Below the pieces are notes generated by a model, which saw only the letters and a list, made by a program, of their open reading frames with translations, was not told where the DNA came from and searched no databases. Shown piece by piece: positions 22,965-31,320 of a DNA stretch of 64,000 bases. Each line of letters begins with the position of its first letter. Positions within the stretch are counted from its first letter, which is position 1. The stretch is from Streptomyces sp. ISL-43. GTDB taxonomy: Bacteria; Actinomycetota; Actinomycetes; Streptomycetales; Streptomycetaceae. The stretch spans positions 26,925 to 90,924 of the forward strand of contig NZ_JAGGOT010000073.1 in assembly GCF_018614195.1 (NCBI RefSeq), in the 5' to 3' direction. The translations under genes were made by a program, and so were the position numbers.

Positions 22965-24752
22965 CTAGACCCAGGTGTCCAGCCACATCCGGCCCCGCCA
23001 GGAGTCCATCGGGAGGCTCTGGCCCGTGTAGATGGGCCAGAAGTAGATGAAGTTCCAGACGATCAGCAGCACCAGGACGCCCGCCGCCACCGCGCCCAGG
23101 GCGCGGCGCCGTTCCGAGGAGCCGGCCGGGCCCAGCAGGGCGCCGATCATCATGGCCACCGCCAGGCAGACGTACGGGACGAAGACCACCGCGTAGAAGA
23201 AGAAGATGGTGCGCTCCTGGTAGTTGAACCAGGGCAGCAGGCCCGCGCCCAGCGCGCACGCGATCGCGCCCGCGCGCCAGTCGCGGCGGAAGAACCACCG
23301 CCACAGCACGTACAGCAGCGCGAAGCAGCCCGTCCACCACAGCAGCGGGGTACCGAGCGCCAGCACCTCGCGCGCGCACTTGGCGGTCTCGGTCGCCGGG
23401 CAGCCGTCGGTGCCGGGCGAGGGGGACTCGTAGAAGAAGGAGACGGGACGGCCCAGGACCAGCCAGCTCCACGGGTTCGACTCGTAGGTGTGGCCCGAGG
23501 TCAGGCCCACGTGGAACTTGTAGACCTCCGTCTCGTAGTGCCACATGCTCCGCAGCCACTCCGGAAGGAACGACCACGAGCTGTGCTGGTCGTTCTTGGC
23601 GGCCCAGTCGCGGAAGTAGCCGCCCTTGCCGTTGTCGGGGGAGAGGATCCAGCCGAGCCACGAGGTCACGTAGACCGCGATCGCCACCGGGACGGTCGAC
23701 AGGAAGGCCGGCAGCGCGTCCCGGCGCAGCATCGCCGCGTACGGGGCTCCCGCGCCGGCGGTGCGGCGCGCGGCCGCGTCCCACAGCACGGTCAGGACCC
23801 CGAAGAAGGCCAGCACGATCAGGCCGTTCCACTTCGTGCCGAAGGCAAGGCCCAGGCACACCCCGGCCGTCAGCCGGTACGGGCGCCAGCCCAGGCCCAG
23901 CGTCTCCGCGATCAGCGCGTCCGGACGGGCCCGCCCGTCCTCGTCCACCGGGAGCGCCGCCGCGAGCCGGGCCCGCGCCTTGTCCCGGTCGATGACCAGC
24001 GATCCGAAGGCGCCCAGCACGAAGAACATCAGCACCAGGTCGAGCAGCGCGGTACGGCTCATCACCAGGTGCAGGCCGTCCACGGCCAGCAGGGTGCCCG
24101 CCAGACAGCCCAGGAACGTCGACCGGAACAGCCGCCGGCCGATCCGGCACAGCATCAGGACGGACAGGGTCCCCAGCAGCGCGGTCATGAACCGCCAGCC
24201 GAAGGGGTCGAAGCCGAACATCCACTCGCCCAGGCCGATCACCCACTTGCCGACCGGCGGGTGCACGACGTAGCCCGGGTCCAGCGGGAGGGTGACCCCG
24301 TCCGGGTTGGCGAGGATCGACTTGTCGATGTCCTTGGGCCAGCTCGCCTCGTAACCCTGGCGGATCGTGGCCCACGCGTCCTTCGCGTAGTACGTCTCGT
24401 CGAATATCACCGCCTTCGGGCTGCCCAGATGGGCGAACCGCAGCACCCCGGCGACCAGCGCCACCAGCAGCGGCCCGGCCCAGGCCAGCACCCGCTGCCA
24501 GGTTTCCGCCGCGGCGGCCGAGATCCCCAGCTGCCCCCACAGCTGCGCGGAGGGCCGCGCGTACGGGGGCACCAGGCGGGCGCGCACGTCCGACCGCCGC
24601 TTCGCCGGGGCGGGCGGCACGTAGCCGAACCCGCGCAGGCGGCCGAGCCAGGCCGACGGCTGGGCGGCGGATCCGGGGCCGGGGTCGGGCTCTGCCGAGG
24701 GGTCGGGCGGGGCCCCCGCGGGGCTGGGCGGCGGCGTCGCGGTACTGGTCAC
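22965..24752 (-). CDS. pmt: Protein O-mannosyltransferase (GT39)
   Basis: The 595-residue protein has about ten membrane helices and the Pmt hallmark FDETYYAKDAW with the catalytic Asp-Glu pair in the first extracytoplasmic loop. HPPVGKWVIGLGE and the C-terminal SWRGRMWLDTWV also match. It transfers mannose from polyprenyl-phosphate-mannose to secreted proteins. The cytoplasmic N-terminus (about 90 residues) is Pro/Ala-rich. The GTG at 24752 is chosen by homology; the gene is divergent from rsmI. Its last codons are the island insertion point. Confidence 0.92.
   Translation of the reverse strand: MTSTATPPPSPAGAPPDPSAEPDPGPGSAAQPSAWLGRLRGFGYVPPAPAKRRSDVRARLVPPYARPSAQLWGQLGISAAAAETWQRVLAWAGPLLVALVAGVLRFAHLGSPKAVIFDETYYAKDAWATIRQGYEASWPKDIDKSILANPDGVTLPLDPGYVVHPPVGKWVIGLGEWMFGFDPFGWRFMTALLGTLSVLMLCRIGRRLFRSTFLGCLAGTLLAVDGLHLVMSRTALLDLVLMFFVLGAFGSLVIDRDKARARLAAALPVDEDGRARPDALIAETLGLGWRPYRLTAGVCLGLAFGTKWNGLIVLAFFGVLTVLWDAAARRTAGAGAPYAAMLRRDALPAFLSTVPVAIAVYVTSWLGWILSPDNGKGGYFRDWAAKNDQHSSWSFLPEWLRSMWHYETEVYKFHVGLTSGHTYESNPWSWLVLGRPVSFFYESPSPGTDGCPATETAKCAREVLALGTPLLWWTGCFALLYVLWRWFFRRDWRAGAIACALGAGLLPWFNYQERTIFFFYAVVFVPYVCLAVAMMIGALLGPAGSSERRRALGAVAAGVLVLLIVWNFIYFWPIYTGQSLPMDSWRGRMWLDTWV
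22967..23004. repeat. Right island repeat (attR-like) at the pmt 3' end
   Basis: These are the last codons of intact pmt (SWRGRMWLDTWV) and part of the TAG stop. They match 11793-11830 at 37 of 38 positions. Because the gene stays complete, insertion at this point is silent for pmt. Confidence 0.8.
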
Positions 24753-24841
24753 CGGGTCATCGTAGGGAACGAGGCTGTGCCAGACCCAGGGGGACGGGAG
24801 CGTTGGGGCGCGCCGGGTGGGACGGCTGAGAGGATGGGGCG

Positions 24842-25759
24842 GTGACCACTGACCAGCCCCGCTCCGCCGAAGCCCCCTCCCCGGCCCCCTCCGACGCGCA
24901 TGCGGCAGGCGTCCTCGTACTCGCCGGGACGCCCATCGGCGACCTCGCGGACGCGCCGCCGCGCCTGGCGACCGAGCTGGAACGGGCCGACGTGATCGCC
25001 GCCGAGGACACCCGGCGGCTGCGCCGGCTGACCCAGGGGCTCGGCGTGTACACCACCGGGCGCGTCCTTTCCTACTTCGAGGGCAACGAGTCCGCTCGCA
25101 CCCCCGAACTGGTCGAGGCCCTGCAGGCCGGCAAGCGTGTCCTGCTGGTGACCGACGCCGGCATGCCCTCGGTCTCGGACCCCGGGTACCGGCTGGTCGC
25201 CGCCGCCGTGGAGAAGGACATCAAGGTCACGGCCGTGCCCGGCCCCTCCGCCGTCCTCACCGCGCTCGCCCTCTCCGGGCTGCCGGTCGACCGCTTCTGC
25301 TTCGAGGGCTTCCTGCCGCGCAAGGCCGGCGAGCGCCTCGGCAAGCTCCGCGAAGTCGAGGGCGAGCGTCGCACCCTCGTCTACTTCGAGGCCCCGCACC
25401 GGCTCGACGACACCTTGGCCGCGATGGCCGAGGTCTTCGGCGCCGGCCGGCGCGCGGCCGTCTGCCGCGAACTGACCAAGACCTACGAGGAGGTCAAGCG
25501 CGGCGGGCTCGGCGAGCTGGCCGCCTGGGCCGCCGAGGGCGTGCGCGGCGAGATCACCGTGGTCGTCGAGGGCGCCCCGGCGGCGGCCCCCGGCGACGTG
25601 GACGCCGAGGAGCTCGTGAACCGGGTGCGGGTGCGCGAGGAGGCGGGGGAGCGGCGCAAGGAAGCCATCGCGGCGGTCGCCCTGGAGGCCGGGGTACCCA
25701 AGCGCGAGGTCTTCGATGCGGTCGTGGCGGCAAAGAATGCGGCACAAAAGGTGCCGTAA
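24842..25759 (+). CDS. rsmI: 16S rRNA (cytidine1402-2'-O)-methyltransferase RsmI
   Basis: The 305-residue tetrapyrrole-methylase-fold protein has the SAM site GTPIGDLADAPPR, the AAEDTRRLRRL motif, DAGMPSVSDPG, and VPGPSAVLTALALSGL. RsmI methylates the ribose of C1402 in the ribosomal P-site. The first 20 residues are a Pro/Ala-rich extension from a GTG start. The C-terminal helix-rich domain (KEAIAAVALEAGVPKREVFDAV) is present, so the protein is complete. Confidence 0.93.
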   Translation: MTTDQPRSAEAPSPAPSDAHAAGVLVLAGTPIGDLADAPPRLATELERADVIAAEDTRRLRRLTQGLGVYTTGRVLSYFEGNESARTPELVEALQAGKRVLLVTDAGMPSVSDPGYRLVAAAVEKDIKVTAVPGPSAVLTALALSGLPVDRFCFEGFLPRKAGERLGKLREVEGERRTLVYFEAPHRLDDTLAAMAEVFGAGRRAAVCRELTKTYEEVKRGGLGELAAWAAEGVRGEITVVVEGAPAAAPGDVDAEELVNRVRVREEAGERRKEAIAAVALEAGVPKREVFDAVVAAKNAAQKVP

Positions 25760-25809
25760 GTCGGTAAAGAGCTAACCTGAAAAGCAAAGCTCAGACCGCG
25801 CACCGGGCG

Positions 25810-25832
25810 CTTTGGGCATGACTCGCCCAAAG
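25810..25832 (+). terminator. Hairpin downstream of rsmI
   Basis: CTTTGGGC and GCCCAAAG form a perfect 8-bp stem with a 7-nt loop, about 50 nt after the rsmI stop. Confidence 0.5.
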
Positions 25833-25919
25833 ACCGTCCAACACTAGACAGGGCCTGATGCGCTCCCGCCCGAAGAGGCGTCCACTGGCAATGGCACCAG
25901 TGGAACAAGAGGAGCTGGC

Positions 25920-26480
25920 ATGAGTGAGTTCGCTGACCCCCAGGTACCGGCCGCAGGACCCGTCGCCGCACCCGCCGCACCGACCGTCGCCGCACCCGCC
26001 GCACCGACCGTCGCCGCACCCGCCGCACCGACCGTCGCCGCACCCGCCGCACCGGCCGTCGCCGTGCCGACCGTGCACGAGGCGTACTCCTTCGCGTGCA
26101 TGAAGTGCGGATACGGGTGGGAGCAGGGCTACGAGATCGAGCACCACGTCGACGGCCGGGGCCAGCCGTTCATCGTCTACACGGTGGACGGCGAGCGGGT
26201 CCCCTCTCCGCTGTCCAACCCGACCTGCCTGAACTGCGGCGGGCACGTGGTGCGGATCATGCGGGAGGGCCAGGTCAACTCGGTCGTGGGCATGCTCGAC
26301 AAGCTGTACCACCACCGCGCCGCCCCCGGGATCGCCGGACCGGTCCCGGCCGGGTACACCCCGCGGCCCCCGAAGCCGCGCAAGGCCGTGGTCCTGCACG
26401 ACGCCCCCGGGCCGGTCGCGGTGCCGCGCCCCGGGCTGCTGGACCGCCTGCTGGGGCTCTTCCGCAGGTCGGGCTCGTAG
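25920..26480 (+). CDS. Zinc-ribbon-like protein with Ala-Pro repeats
   Basis: The 186-residue protein starts at an ATG after AGGAGCTGGC. Residues about 12-48 are near-perfect Ala/Pro/Thr/Val repeats. The globular part has CMKCGYGWEQ and CLNCGGHVVRIMREGQV, a four-Cys zinc-ribbon pattern, followed by a Pro-rich basic tail ending LLDRLLGLFRRSGS. It is conserved in the rsmI-tatD interval of streptomycetes as far as I recall. Function unknown; an RNA or protein adaptor is a guess. Confidence 0.75.
   Translation: MSEFADPQVPAAGPVAAPAAPTVAAPAAPTVAAPAAPTVAAPAAPAVAVPTVHEAYSFACMKCGYGWEQGYEIEHHVDGRGQPFIVYTVDGERVPSPLSNPTCLNCGGHVVRIMREGQVNSVVGMLDKLYHHRAAPGIAGPVPAGYTPRPPKPRKAVVLHDAPGPVAVPRPGLLDRLLGLFRRSGS
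25962..26057 (+). repeat. 24-bp tandem repeat, four copies, in coding sequence
   Basis: The unit beginning GTCGCCGCACCCGCC occurs four times head to tail; the last copy differs by one base. It encodes eight-residue V-A-A-P-A-A-P-T repeats in the zinc-ribbon-like protein. Copy number probably varies between strains. Confidence 0.9.
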
Positions 26481-26522
26481 CTGCCCGGTCACTCGCAGGG
26501 GCCCGGTCATAAGATCGGCCGT

Positions 26523-27404
26523 ATGAGCCGTAGTAGTACGTCGAACGACGCGCCGCCCCCGCTGCCCGAACCGCTCCGGGTGGCGGTCGCCGACTCCCAC
26601 ACCCACCTGGACATGCAGTCCGGCACCGTCGAAGAGGGCCTGGCCAAGGCCGCCTCCGTCGGTGTGAGCACCGTCGTCCAGGTCGGCTGCGACGTGAAGG
26701 GCTCCCGCTGGGCCGCCGAGACCGCCGCCGCGTACGAGAACGTCCACGCGGCCGTGGCCCTGCACCCCAACGAAGCCCCCCGCATCGTGCACGGGGACCC
26801 CGACGGCTGGTCGAGGCAGGGCGCCCGCACGGGCGGCGGCGAGGCCGCGCTCGACGACGCGCTCGCCGAGATCGAGGCCCTCGCCGCGCTCGCCCACGTC
26901 AAGGCGGTCGGCGAGACCGGTCTCGACTTCTTCCGCACCGGCCCGGAGGGCATGGCCGCGCAGGAGCGCTCCTTCCGCGCCCACATCGAGATCGCCAAGC
27001 GCCAGGGCAAGGCCCTCGTCATCCACGACCGGGAGGCCCACGCGGACGTCCTGCGCGTCCTGCGCGAGGAGGGCGCACCCGAGCGGACCGTCTTCCACTG
27101 CTACTCCGGTGACGCCGAGATGGCCCTGGAGTGCGCCGCCGCCGGGTACTACATGTCCTTCGCCGGAACCGTGACCTTCAAGAACGCCCAGCCGCTGCGC
27201 GACGCGCTGACGGCGGCCCCGCTGGAGCTGGTCCTCGTGGAGACGGACGCCCCGTACCTGACCCCGGCCCCGTACCGCGGACGGCCCAACGCCCCCTACC
27301 TCATCCCGCTGACGGTACGGGCGATGGCCGCCGTCCGCGGCATCGACGAGGACGCGATGGCGACGGCGCTGGCGGCGAACACGGCCCGCGCCTTCGACTA
27401 CTGA
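26523..27404 (+). CDS. tatD: TatD family hydrolase
   Basis: The 293-residue TIM-barrel protein has the metal ligands in order: VADSHTHLDM (two His), VGETGLDFF (Glu), VIHDRE and FHCYSG (His), and VETDAPYL (Asp). TatD proteins are metal-dependent DNases or deacylases. Location upstream of rpfB-ksgA is the common Streptomyces order. The ATG at 26523 has only a weak ribosome site. Confidence 0.92.
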   Translation: MSRSSTSNDAPPPLPEPLRVAVADSHTHLDMQSGTVEEGLAKAASVGVSTVVQVGCDVKGSRWAAETAAAYENVHAAVALHPNEAPRIVHGDPDGWSRQGARTGGGEAALDDALAEIEALAALAHVKAVGETGLDFFRTGPEGMAAQERSFRAHIEIAKRQGKALVIHDREAHADVLRVLREEGAPERTVFHCYSGDAEMALECAAAGYYMSFAGTVTFKNAQPLRDALTAAPLELVLVETDAPYLTPAPYRGRPNAPYLIPLTVRAMAAVRGIDEDAMATALAANTARAFDY

Positions 27405-27478
27405 CCGGCCCCGCCACCCCGCCCCTTTTTCCTCGCCCGCCGCTTCACCCGTTCGCCACGGTCCGTAACCATCCGACT

Positions 27479-27507
27479 TTGTCGCGTGACGGACGCTCCG
27501 CTAGGGT
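27479..27507 (+). promoter_or_regulatory. Vegetative-type promoter of the rpfB operon
   Basis: TTGTCG at 27479-27484 and TAGGGT at 27502-27507, spaced by 17 nt, resemble HrdB-type promoters of Streptomyces. They lie 43 nt before the rpfB GTG. No c-di-AMP riboswitch is apparent. Confidence 0.5.
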
Positions 27508-27549
27508 GCCGTGCCCGAAGCAGCCGGACGGACCACTGGAGCGAGCGTC

Positions 27550-29259
27550 GTGAGCGATATGGCCTGGCCTGCCGGTGGACGCGACCCCTGGCCCGGGGAC
27601 CCGGACCCGGAGCCCCGCGACCCCTGGGTCCCGGATCCCCACCCTGCCCCCGCCCCGGCCTACGGCGCCGGAGGCGGTGGCGTCGTCGGCTGGGCGGACG
27701 CGATGGCCGCCCGGAGCGGCCCGGAGCGGCAGCCGGAGCCCGGGGTGCCCTCCCCGCGGACCGGCGGGAGCCCGCCGTCCGGGCCCGGACGCCTGGCCAC
27801 CGCCCCGGCGCCGGAGCCCCCGGCCACCGGCCGTCGCCGGCGCGCCGAGCCGGCCCCGCCGCCCGACCCGGCGGAACCGGCCCCGCCCGCGGCCACCGGC
27901 CTCACCCCGGCCGGGCCGGGGCGCCGGCGGGCCCCCGGGGAGACCCACGCCGCAGCCCCGGCCCTCGGGATGGACCAGGCCCTCGCCGGCGAACTGCCCG
28001 AACCCGCCGGGCCCGGCCGGCGCCGAGGCGGCGTACAGGCGGCCGCAGAGGCTCCGGCTCCCCCCGGGACCGGGCGCCGCAGGGGCGGCCTCGACACCGT
28101 GCCCGCACCGGCCGGGCCCGCCACCGGCCCCCGCACCCGGCGGCGCCGCAGCGGCGCCCCCGCACCCCGCGACAGCTGGCGGCGGATCGTGCCGCAGGCC
28201 CTGGTCGTCGCCTTCCTCGCGGGCGGCACCACCGCCTTCGTCGCCGCCGACAAGGCCGTACGCCTCACCGTCGACGGAGTCCCGCAGACCCTGCACACGT
28301 TCGCCGACGACGTCGACGCGCTGCTCGTCGCCGAAGGCCTCGGCGTCGGCCCCCACGACCTCGTCGCCCCCGCCAGGGGAGAGGCCCTCGACGACGGCGA
28401 CGAGATCGTCGTCCGCTACGGCCGCCCGCTGCGCCTGACCCTCGACGGAGAGCGCCGCGACGTGTGGACCACCGCCCGCACCGTGGAAGGCGCACTGCGC
28501 CAGTTCGGCATCCGCGCCGAGGGCGCCTACCTCTCCGCCTCCCGCACCGCCCCCGTCCCGCGCACCGGGCTGGCCCTCGCCGTCCGCACCGAACGCAGCA
28601 TCACCTTCATGGCCGACGGCCGCGAGAGGGCCATCCGCACCAACGCCGCCACCATCCAAGAGGCCCTCGACCAGGCCGGCATCACCCTCCACGGCCAGGA
28701 CACCACCTCCGTGGCCCCCGGCGCCTTCCCGCGCGACGGCCAGACCGTCACCGTGCTCCGCATCACCGGCACCCGGGAGATCCGCGACGAGCGCATCCCG
28801 TACGAGACCGAGAAGGTCAAGGACGCCACCCTCTTCGCGGGCACCGAGGTCGTCGAACGCTCCGGCCGGCCCGGGGCCCGCAGGGTCACGTACAGCCTGC
28901 GCACCGTCAACGGCGTCAAGCAGAAGCCCCGCCGGATCGCCGAGGAGACCGTCCGCGAGCCCGTCACCCAGCTCGTCAAGGTGGGCACCAAGCCGCTGCC
29001 GACCTCCGTCGCGGGCGCTGACGGCCTCGACTGGTCGGCGCTGGCCCGCTGCGAGTCCGGCGGCCGGCCCTCGGCCACCGACCCCTCGGGCACGTACGGG
29101 GGGCTCTACCAGTTCGACGTACGGACCTGGCATTCCCTCGGCGGCGGCGGCCGCCCGCAGGACGCACCGGGCCAGGAACAGACGTACCGCGCCAAGAAGC
29201 TCTACGTGCAGCGGGGGGCGAGTCCGTGGCCGCACTGCGGCCGTACCCTTTATCGGTGA
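27550..29259 (+). CDS. rpfB: Resuscitation-promoting factor RpfB
   Basis: The 569-residue protein has an unusually long cytoplasmic N-terminus of about 200 residues rich in Pro, Gly, Ala and Arg. A membrane helix (ALVVAFLAGGTTAFVAA) follows, then three DUF348 repeats, a G5 domain (IRDERIPYETEKVKD) and a C-terminal lysozyme-like Rpf domain. That domain contains WSALARCESGGRPS (catalytic Glu) and YGGLYQFDVRTWHSLGG. Rpf proteins cleave peptidoglycan during spore germination. The GTG at 27550 is chosen over 27511 because GGAG lies 8 nt upstream. The stop overlaps ksgA as GTGA. Confidence 0.92.
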   Translation: MSDMAWPAGGRDPWPGDPDPEPRDPWVPDPHPAPAPAYGAGGGGVVGWADAMAARSGPERQPEPGVPSPRTGGSPPSGPGRLATAPAPEPPATGRRRRAEPAPPPDPAEPAPPAATGLTPAGPGRRRAPGETHAAAPALGMDQALAGELPEPAGPGRRRGGVQAAAEAPAPPGTGRRRGGLDTVPAPAGPATGPRTRRRRSGAPAPRDSWRRIVPQALVVAFLAGGTTAFVAADKAVRLTVDGVPQTLHTFADDVDALLVAEGLGVGPHDLVAPARGEALDDGDEIVVRYGRPLRLTLDGERRDVWTTARTVEGALRQFGIRAEGAYLSASRTAPVPRTGLALAVRTERSITFMADGRERAIRTNAATIQEALDQAGITLHGQDTTSVAPGAFPRDGQTVTVLRITGTREIRDERIPYETEKVKDATLFAGTEVVERSGRPGARRVTYSLRTVNGVKQKPRRIAEETVREPVTQLVKVGTKPLPTSVAGADGLDWSALARCESGGRPSATDPSGTYGGLYQFDVRTWHSLGGGGRPQDAPGQEQTYRAKKLYVQRGASPWPHCGRTLYR

Positions 29260-30224
29260 GCACAGCAGAGCAGCAGCCCGAGTCCGAGCGGCCCGAGACC
29301 TCGTCCGAGGCCTCGACGGAGGTCACTCCCGCGCCCGAGGTCACTCCCGCGCCCGAAACCTCTTCCCTCCTCGGCGCGGCCGACATCCGGGAGCTGGCCG
29401 CCGTACTCGGCGTACGGCCGACGAAGCAGAAGGGCCAGAACTTCGTCATCGACGCCAACACGGTGCGCCGCATCGTGCGCACCGCCGCGGTCCGCCCGGA
29501 CGACGTGGTCGTCGAGGTCGGTCCCGGCCTGGGCTCGCTGACGCTCGCGCTGCTGGAGTCCGCCGACCGGGTCGTCGCCGTCGAGATCGACGACATCCTC
29601 GCCGCCGCGCTGCCCGCCACCATCGAGGCGCGGATGCCCGAGCGCAAGCACCGCTTCGCGCTGGTCCACTCCGACGCCATGCTCGTGAAGGAGCTGCCCG
29701 GCCCGCCGCCGACCGCGCTCGTCGCGAACCTGCCGTACAACGTGGCCGTGCCGGTGCTGCTGACCATGCTCGACCGCTTCCCCAGCATCGAGCGGACCCT
29801 CGTCATGGTGCAGGCGGAGGTCGCCGACCGGCTCGCCGCCAAGCCCGGCAACAAGGTGTACGGAGTCCCCTCGGTCAAGGCCAACTGGTACGCGGACGTC
29901 AAGCGGGCCGGCTCCATCGGCCGCAACGTCTTCTGGCCCGCGCCGAACGTCGACTCCGGACTCGTCTCGCTGGTCCGCCGCGCGGAACCGGTCAAGACCA
30001 CCGCGTCCAAGTCCGAGGTCTTCGCCGTCGTCGACGCCGCCTTCGCCCAGCGCCGCAAGACGCTGCGCGCGGCGCTGTCCGGCTGGGCCGGATCGGCGGC
30101 GGGCGCGGAGGCCGCGCTCGTCGCGGCCGGGGTCTCCCCGCAGGCCCGCGGCGAGTCCCTCACCGTCGAGGAGTTCGCGGCGATCGCCGAGCACAAGCCG
30201 GCGGCGCAGAGGCCCGCGCTGTGA
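29256..30224 (+). CDS. rsmA: 16S rRNA dimethyladenosine methyltransferase KsgA/RsmA
   Basis: The 322-residue protein has a Rossmann methyltransferase core with PTKQKGQNFVID, EVGPGLGSLTLALL (SAM site) and NLPYNVAVPVL (catalytic NLPY). PAPNVDSGLV and AFAQRRKTLRAAL follow in the C-terminal domain. It dimethylates A1518 and A1519 of 16S rRNA. A 40-residue Glu/Pro/Thr-rich N-terminal extension contains a short direct repeat (EVTPAPEVTPAPE). The GTG start overlaps the rpfB stop, and the stop overlaps ispE, so the three genes are co-translated. Confidence 0.95.
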   Translation: MSTAEQQPESERPETSSEASTEVTPAPEVTPAPETSSLLGAADIRELAAVLGVRPTKQKGQNFVIDANTVRRIVRTAAVRPDDVVVEVGPGLGSLTLALLESADRVVAVEIDDILAAALPATIEARMPERKHRFALVHSDAMLVKELPGPPPTALVANLPYNVAVPVLLTMLDRFPSIERTLVMVQAEVADRLAAKPGNKVYGVPSVKANWYADVKRAGSIGRNVFWPAPNVDSGLVSLVRRAEPVKTTASKSEVFAVVDAAFAQRRKTLRAALSGWAGSAAGAEAALVAAGVSPQARGESLTVEEFAAIAEHKPAAQRPAL

Positions 30225-31111
30225 GCGTGACGGTACGGGTCCCCGCGAAGGTCAACGTCCGGCTGGCGGTAGGCGCGGCGCGGCCGGACGGCTTCCACGA
30301 CCTGGCGAACGTCTTCCTGGCCGTGTCGCTGTACGACGAGGTCACGGCGACGCCCTGCGACTCGCTCAAGGTCACCTGCACGGGCCCCGACGCGGACAAG
30401 GTCCCCCTGGACCGCACCAACCTCGCCGCCCGGGCCGCGGAGATCCTCGCCGCCCGCAACGGCCTGACCCCCTCCGTGCACCTGCACATCGAGAAGAACA
30501 TCCCGGTGGCGGGCGGCATGGCGGGCGGCAGCGCCGACGGCGCGGCGGCCCTCCTCGCCTGTGACGCGCTGTGGGGCCTGGACACCCCGCGGGAGGACCT
30601 CCTCGCCATCTGCGCGGAGCTGGGCAGCGACGTGCCGTTCAGTCTGGTCGGCGGGGCGGCGCTCGGCACCGGCCGCGGGGAGATCCTGACCCCGGTGGCC
30701 GCCGGCTCCTTCCGCTGGGTGTTCGCGGTCGCCGACGGCGGGCTCTCCACCCCGGCGGTGTTCCGCGAGTTCGACCGACTCACCGAGGACACGCACGTCC
30801 CCGCCCCGCAGGCCTCCCCGGCGCTGCTGGCGGCCCTGGCCTCGGGCGACCCGGACGCCCTGGCCGCCACCCTGGCCAATGACCTCCAGCCCGCCGCCCT
30901 GTCGCTGCGCCCGCGGCTGGCCGACACCCTCGCCGCGGGCATGGACGCCGGAGCCCTGGCCGCCCTGGTCTCCGGCTCGGGCCCGACGACGGCCTTCCTG
31001 GTCCGCGACTCGGAGTCGGCGGCGAAGGTGGCGGCAGCCCTCGAAGCCTCGTCCACCTGCCGCAGCACCCACACGGCGACGAGCCCGGCCCCCGGCGCGA
31101 CCCGTCTTTGA
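30221..31111 (+). CDS. ispE: 4-diphosphocytidyl-2-C-methyl-D-erythritol kinase IspE
   Basis: The 296-residue GHMP kinase has VRVPAKVNVRLAVGAARPDGFHD at its start and the ATP loop IPVAGGMAGGSADGAAALL. ELGSDVPFSLVGG and a C-terminal SGSGPTTAFLV follow. It phosphorylates CDP-methylerythritol in the MEP pathway for isoprenoids. The GTG start overlaps the ksgA stop (GTGA). The product would feed polyprenyl-phosphate used by Pmt and cell-wall enzymes. Confidence 0.95.
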   Translation: MSVTVRVPAKVNVRLAVGAARPDGFHDLANVFLAVSLYDEVTATPCDSLKVTCTGPDADKVPLDRTNLAARAAEILAARNGLTPSVHLHIEKNIPVAGGMAGGSADGAAALLACDALWGLDTPREDLLAICAELGSDVPFSLVGGAALGTGRGEILTPVAAGSFRWVFAVADGGLSTPAVFREFDRLTEDTHVPAPQASPALLAALASGDPDALAATLANDLQPAALSLRPRLADTLAAGMDAGALAALVSGSGPTTAFLVRDSESAAKVAAALEASSTCRSTHTATSPAPGATRL

Positions 31112-31320
31112 CCGGGCCCGAACCCAGCCCCGCCAGGGGCACCTCCCAGCGGTAGCCGGGGGAGATCGAGGCGTGGGGTCGGGGGGCGGAGCCCCAAGGG
31201 TCCGGGCCGGCCGGGGAGCGGTGGAAGGGCGGGGAGGGGCAGGCCCCGCGCAGCGGTACTCAGGCGGGGCTGAGTAGCCGCGCCCTGTTCGGGCCAAGGC
31301 TCGCGCGGGAGCGTAAGGGC

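Larger units (their letters stand above)
11793..23004. mobile_element. Genomic island inserted at the 3' end of pmt (about 11.2 kb)
   Basis: The region is bounded by 38-bp direct repeats (11793-11830 and 22967-23004, one mismatch) that both encode the C-terminus of the pmt mannosyltransferase. The right copy completes the intact pmt gene; the left copy is an orphan tail with its own stop. Contents are accessory: an HTH-DnaB_N protein, a small-peptide/oxygenase cassette, an IS with a passenger gene, two HEPN proteins, a tRNA remnant and a membrane protein. Several island genes are visibly less GC-rich than the flanks. No integrase or excisionase is recognisable, so the island may be a remnant or be moved in trans. 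Confidence 0.75.

Noticed and set aside
11793..23004. CRISPR array or phage structural genes in the island
   Set aside because: No regularly spaced repeats, cas genes, capsid, portal or terminase genes are visible.
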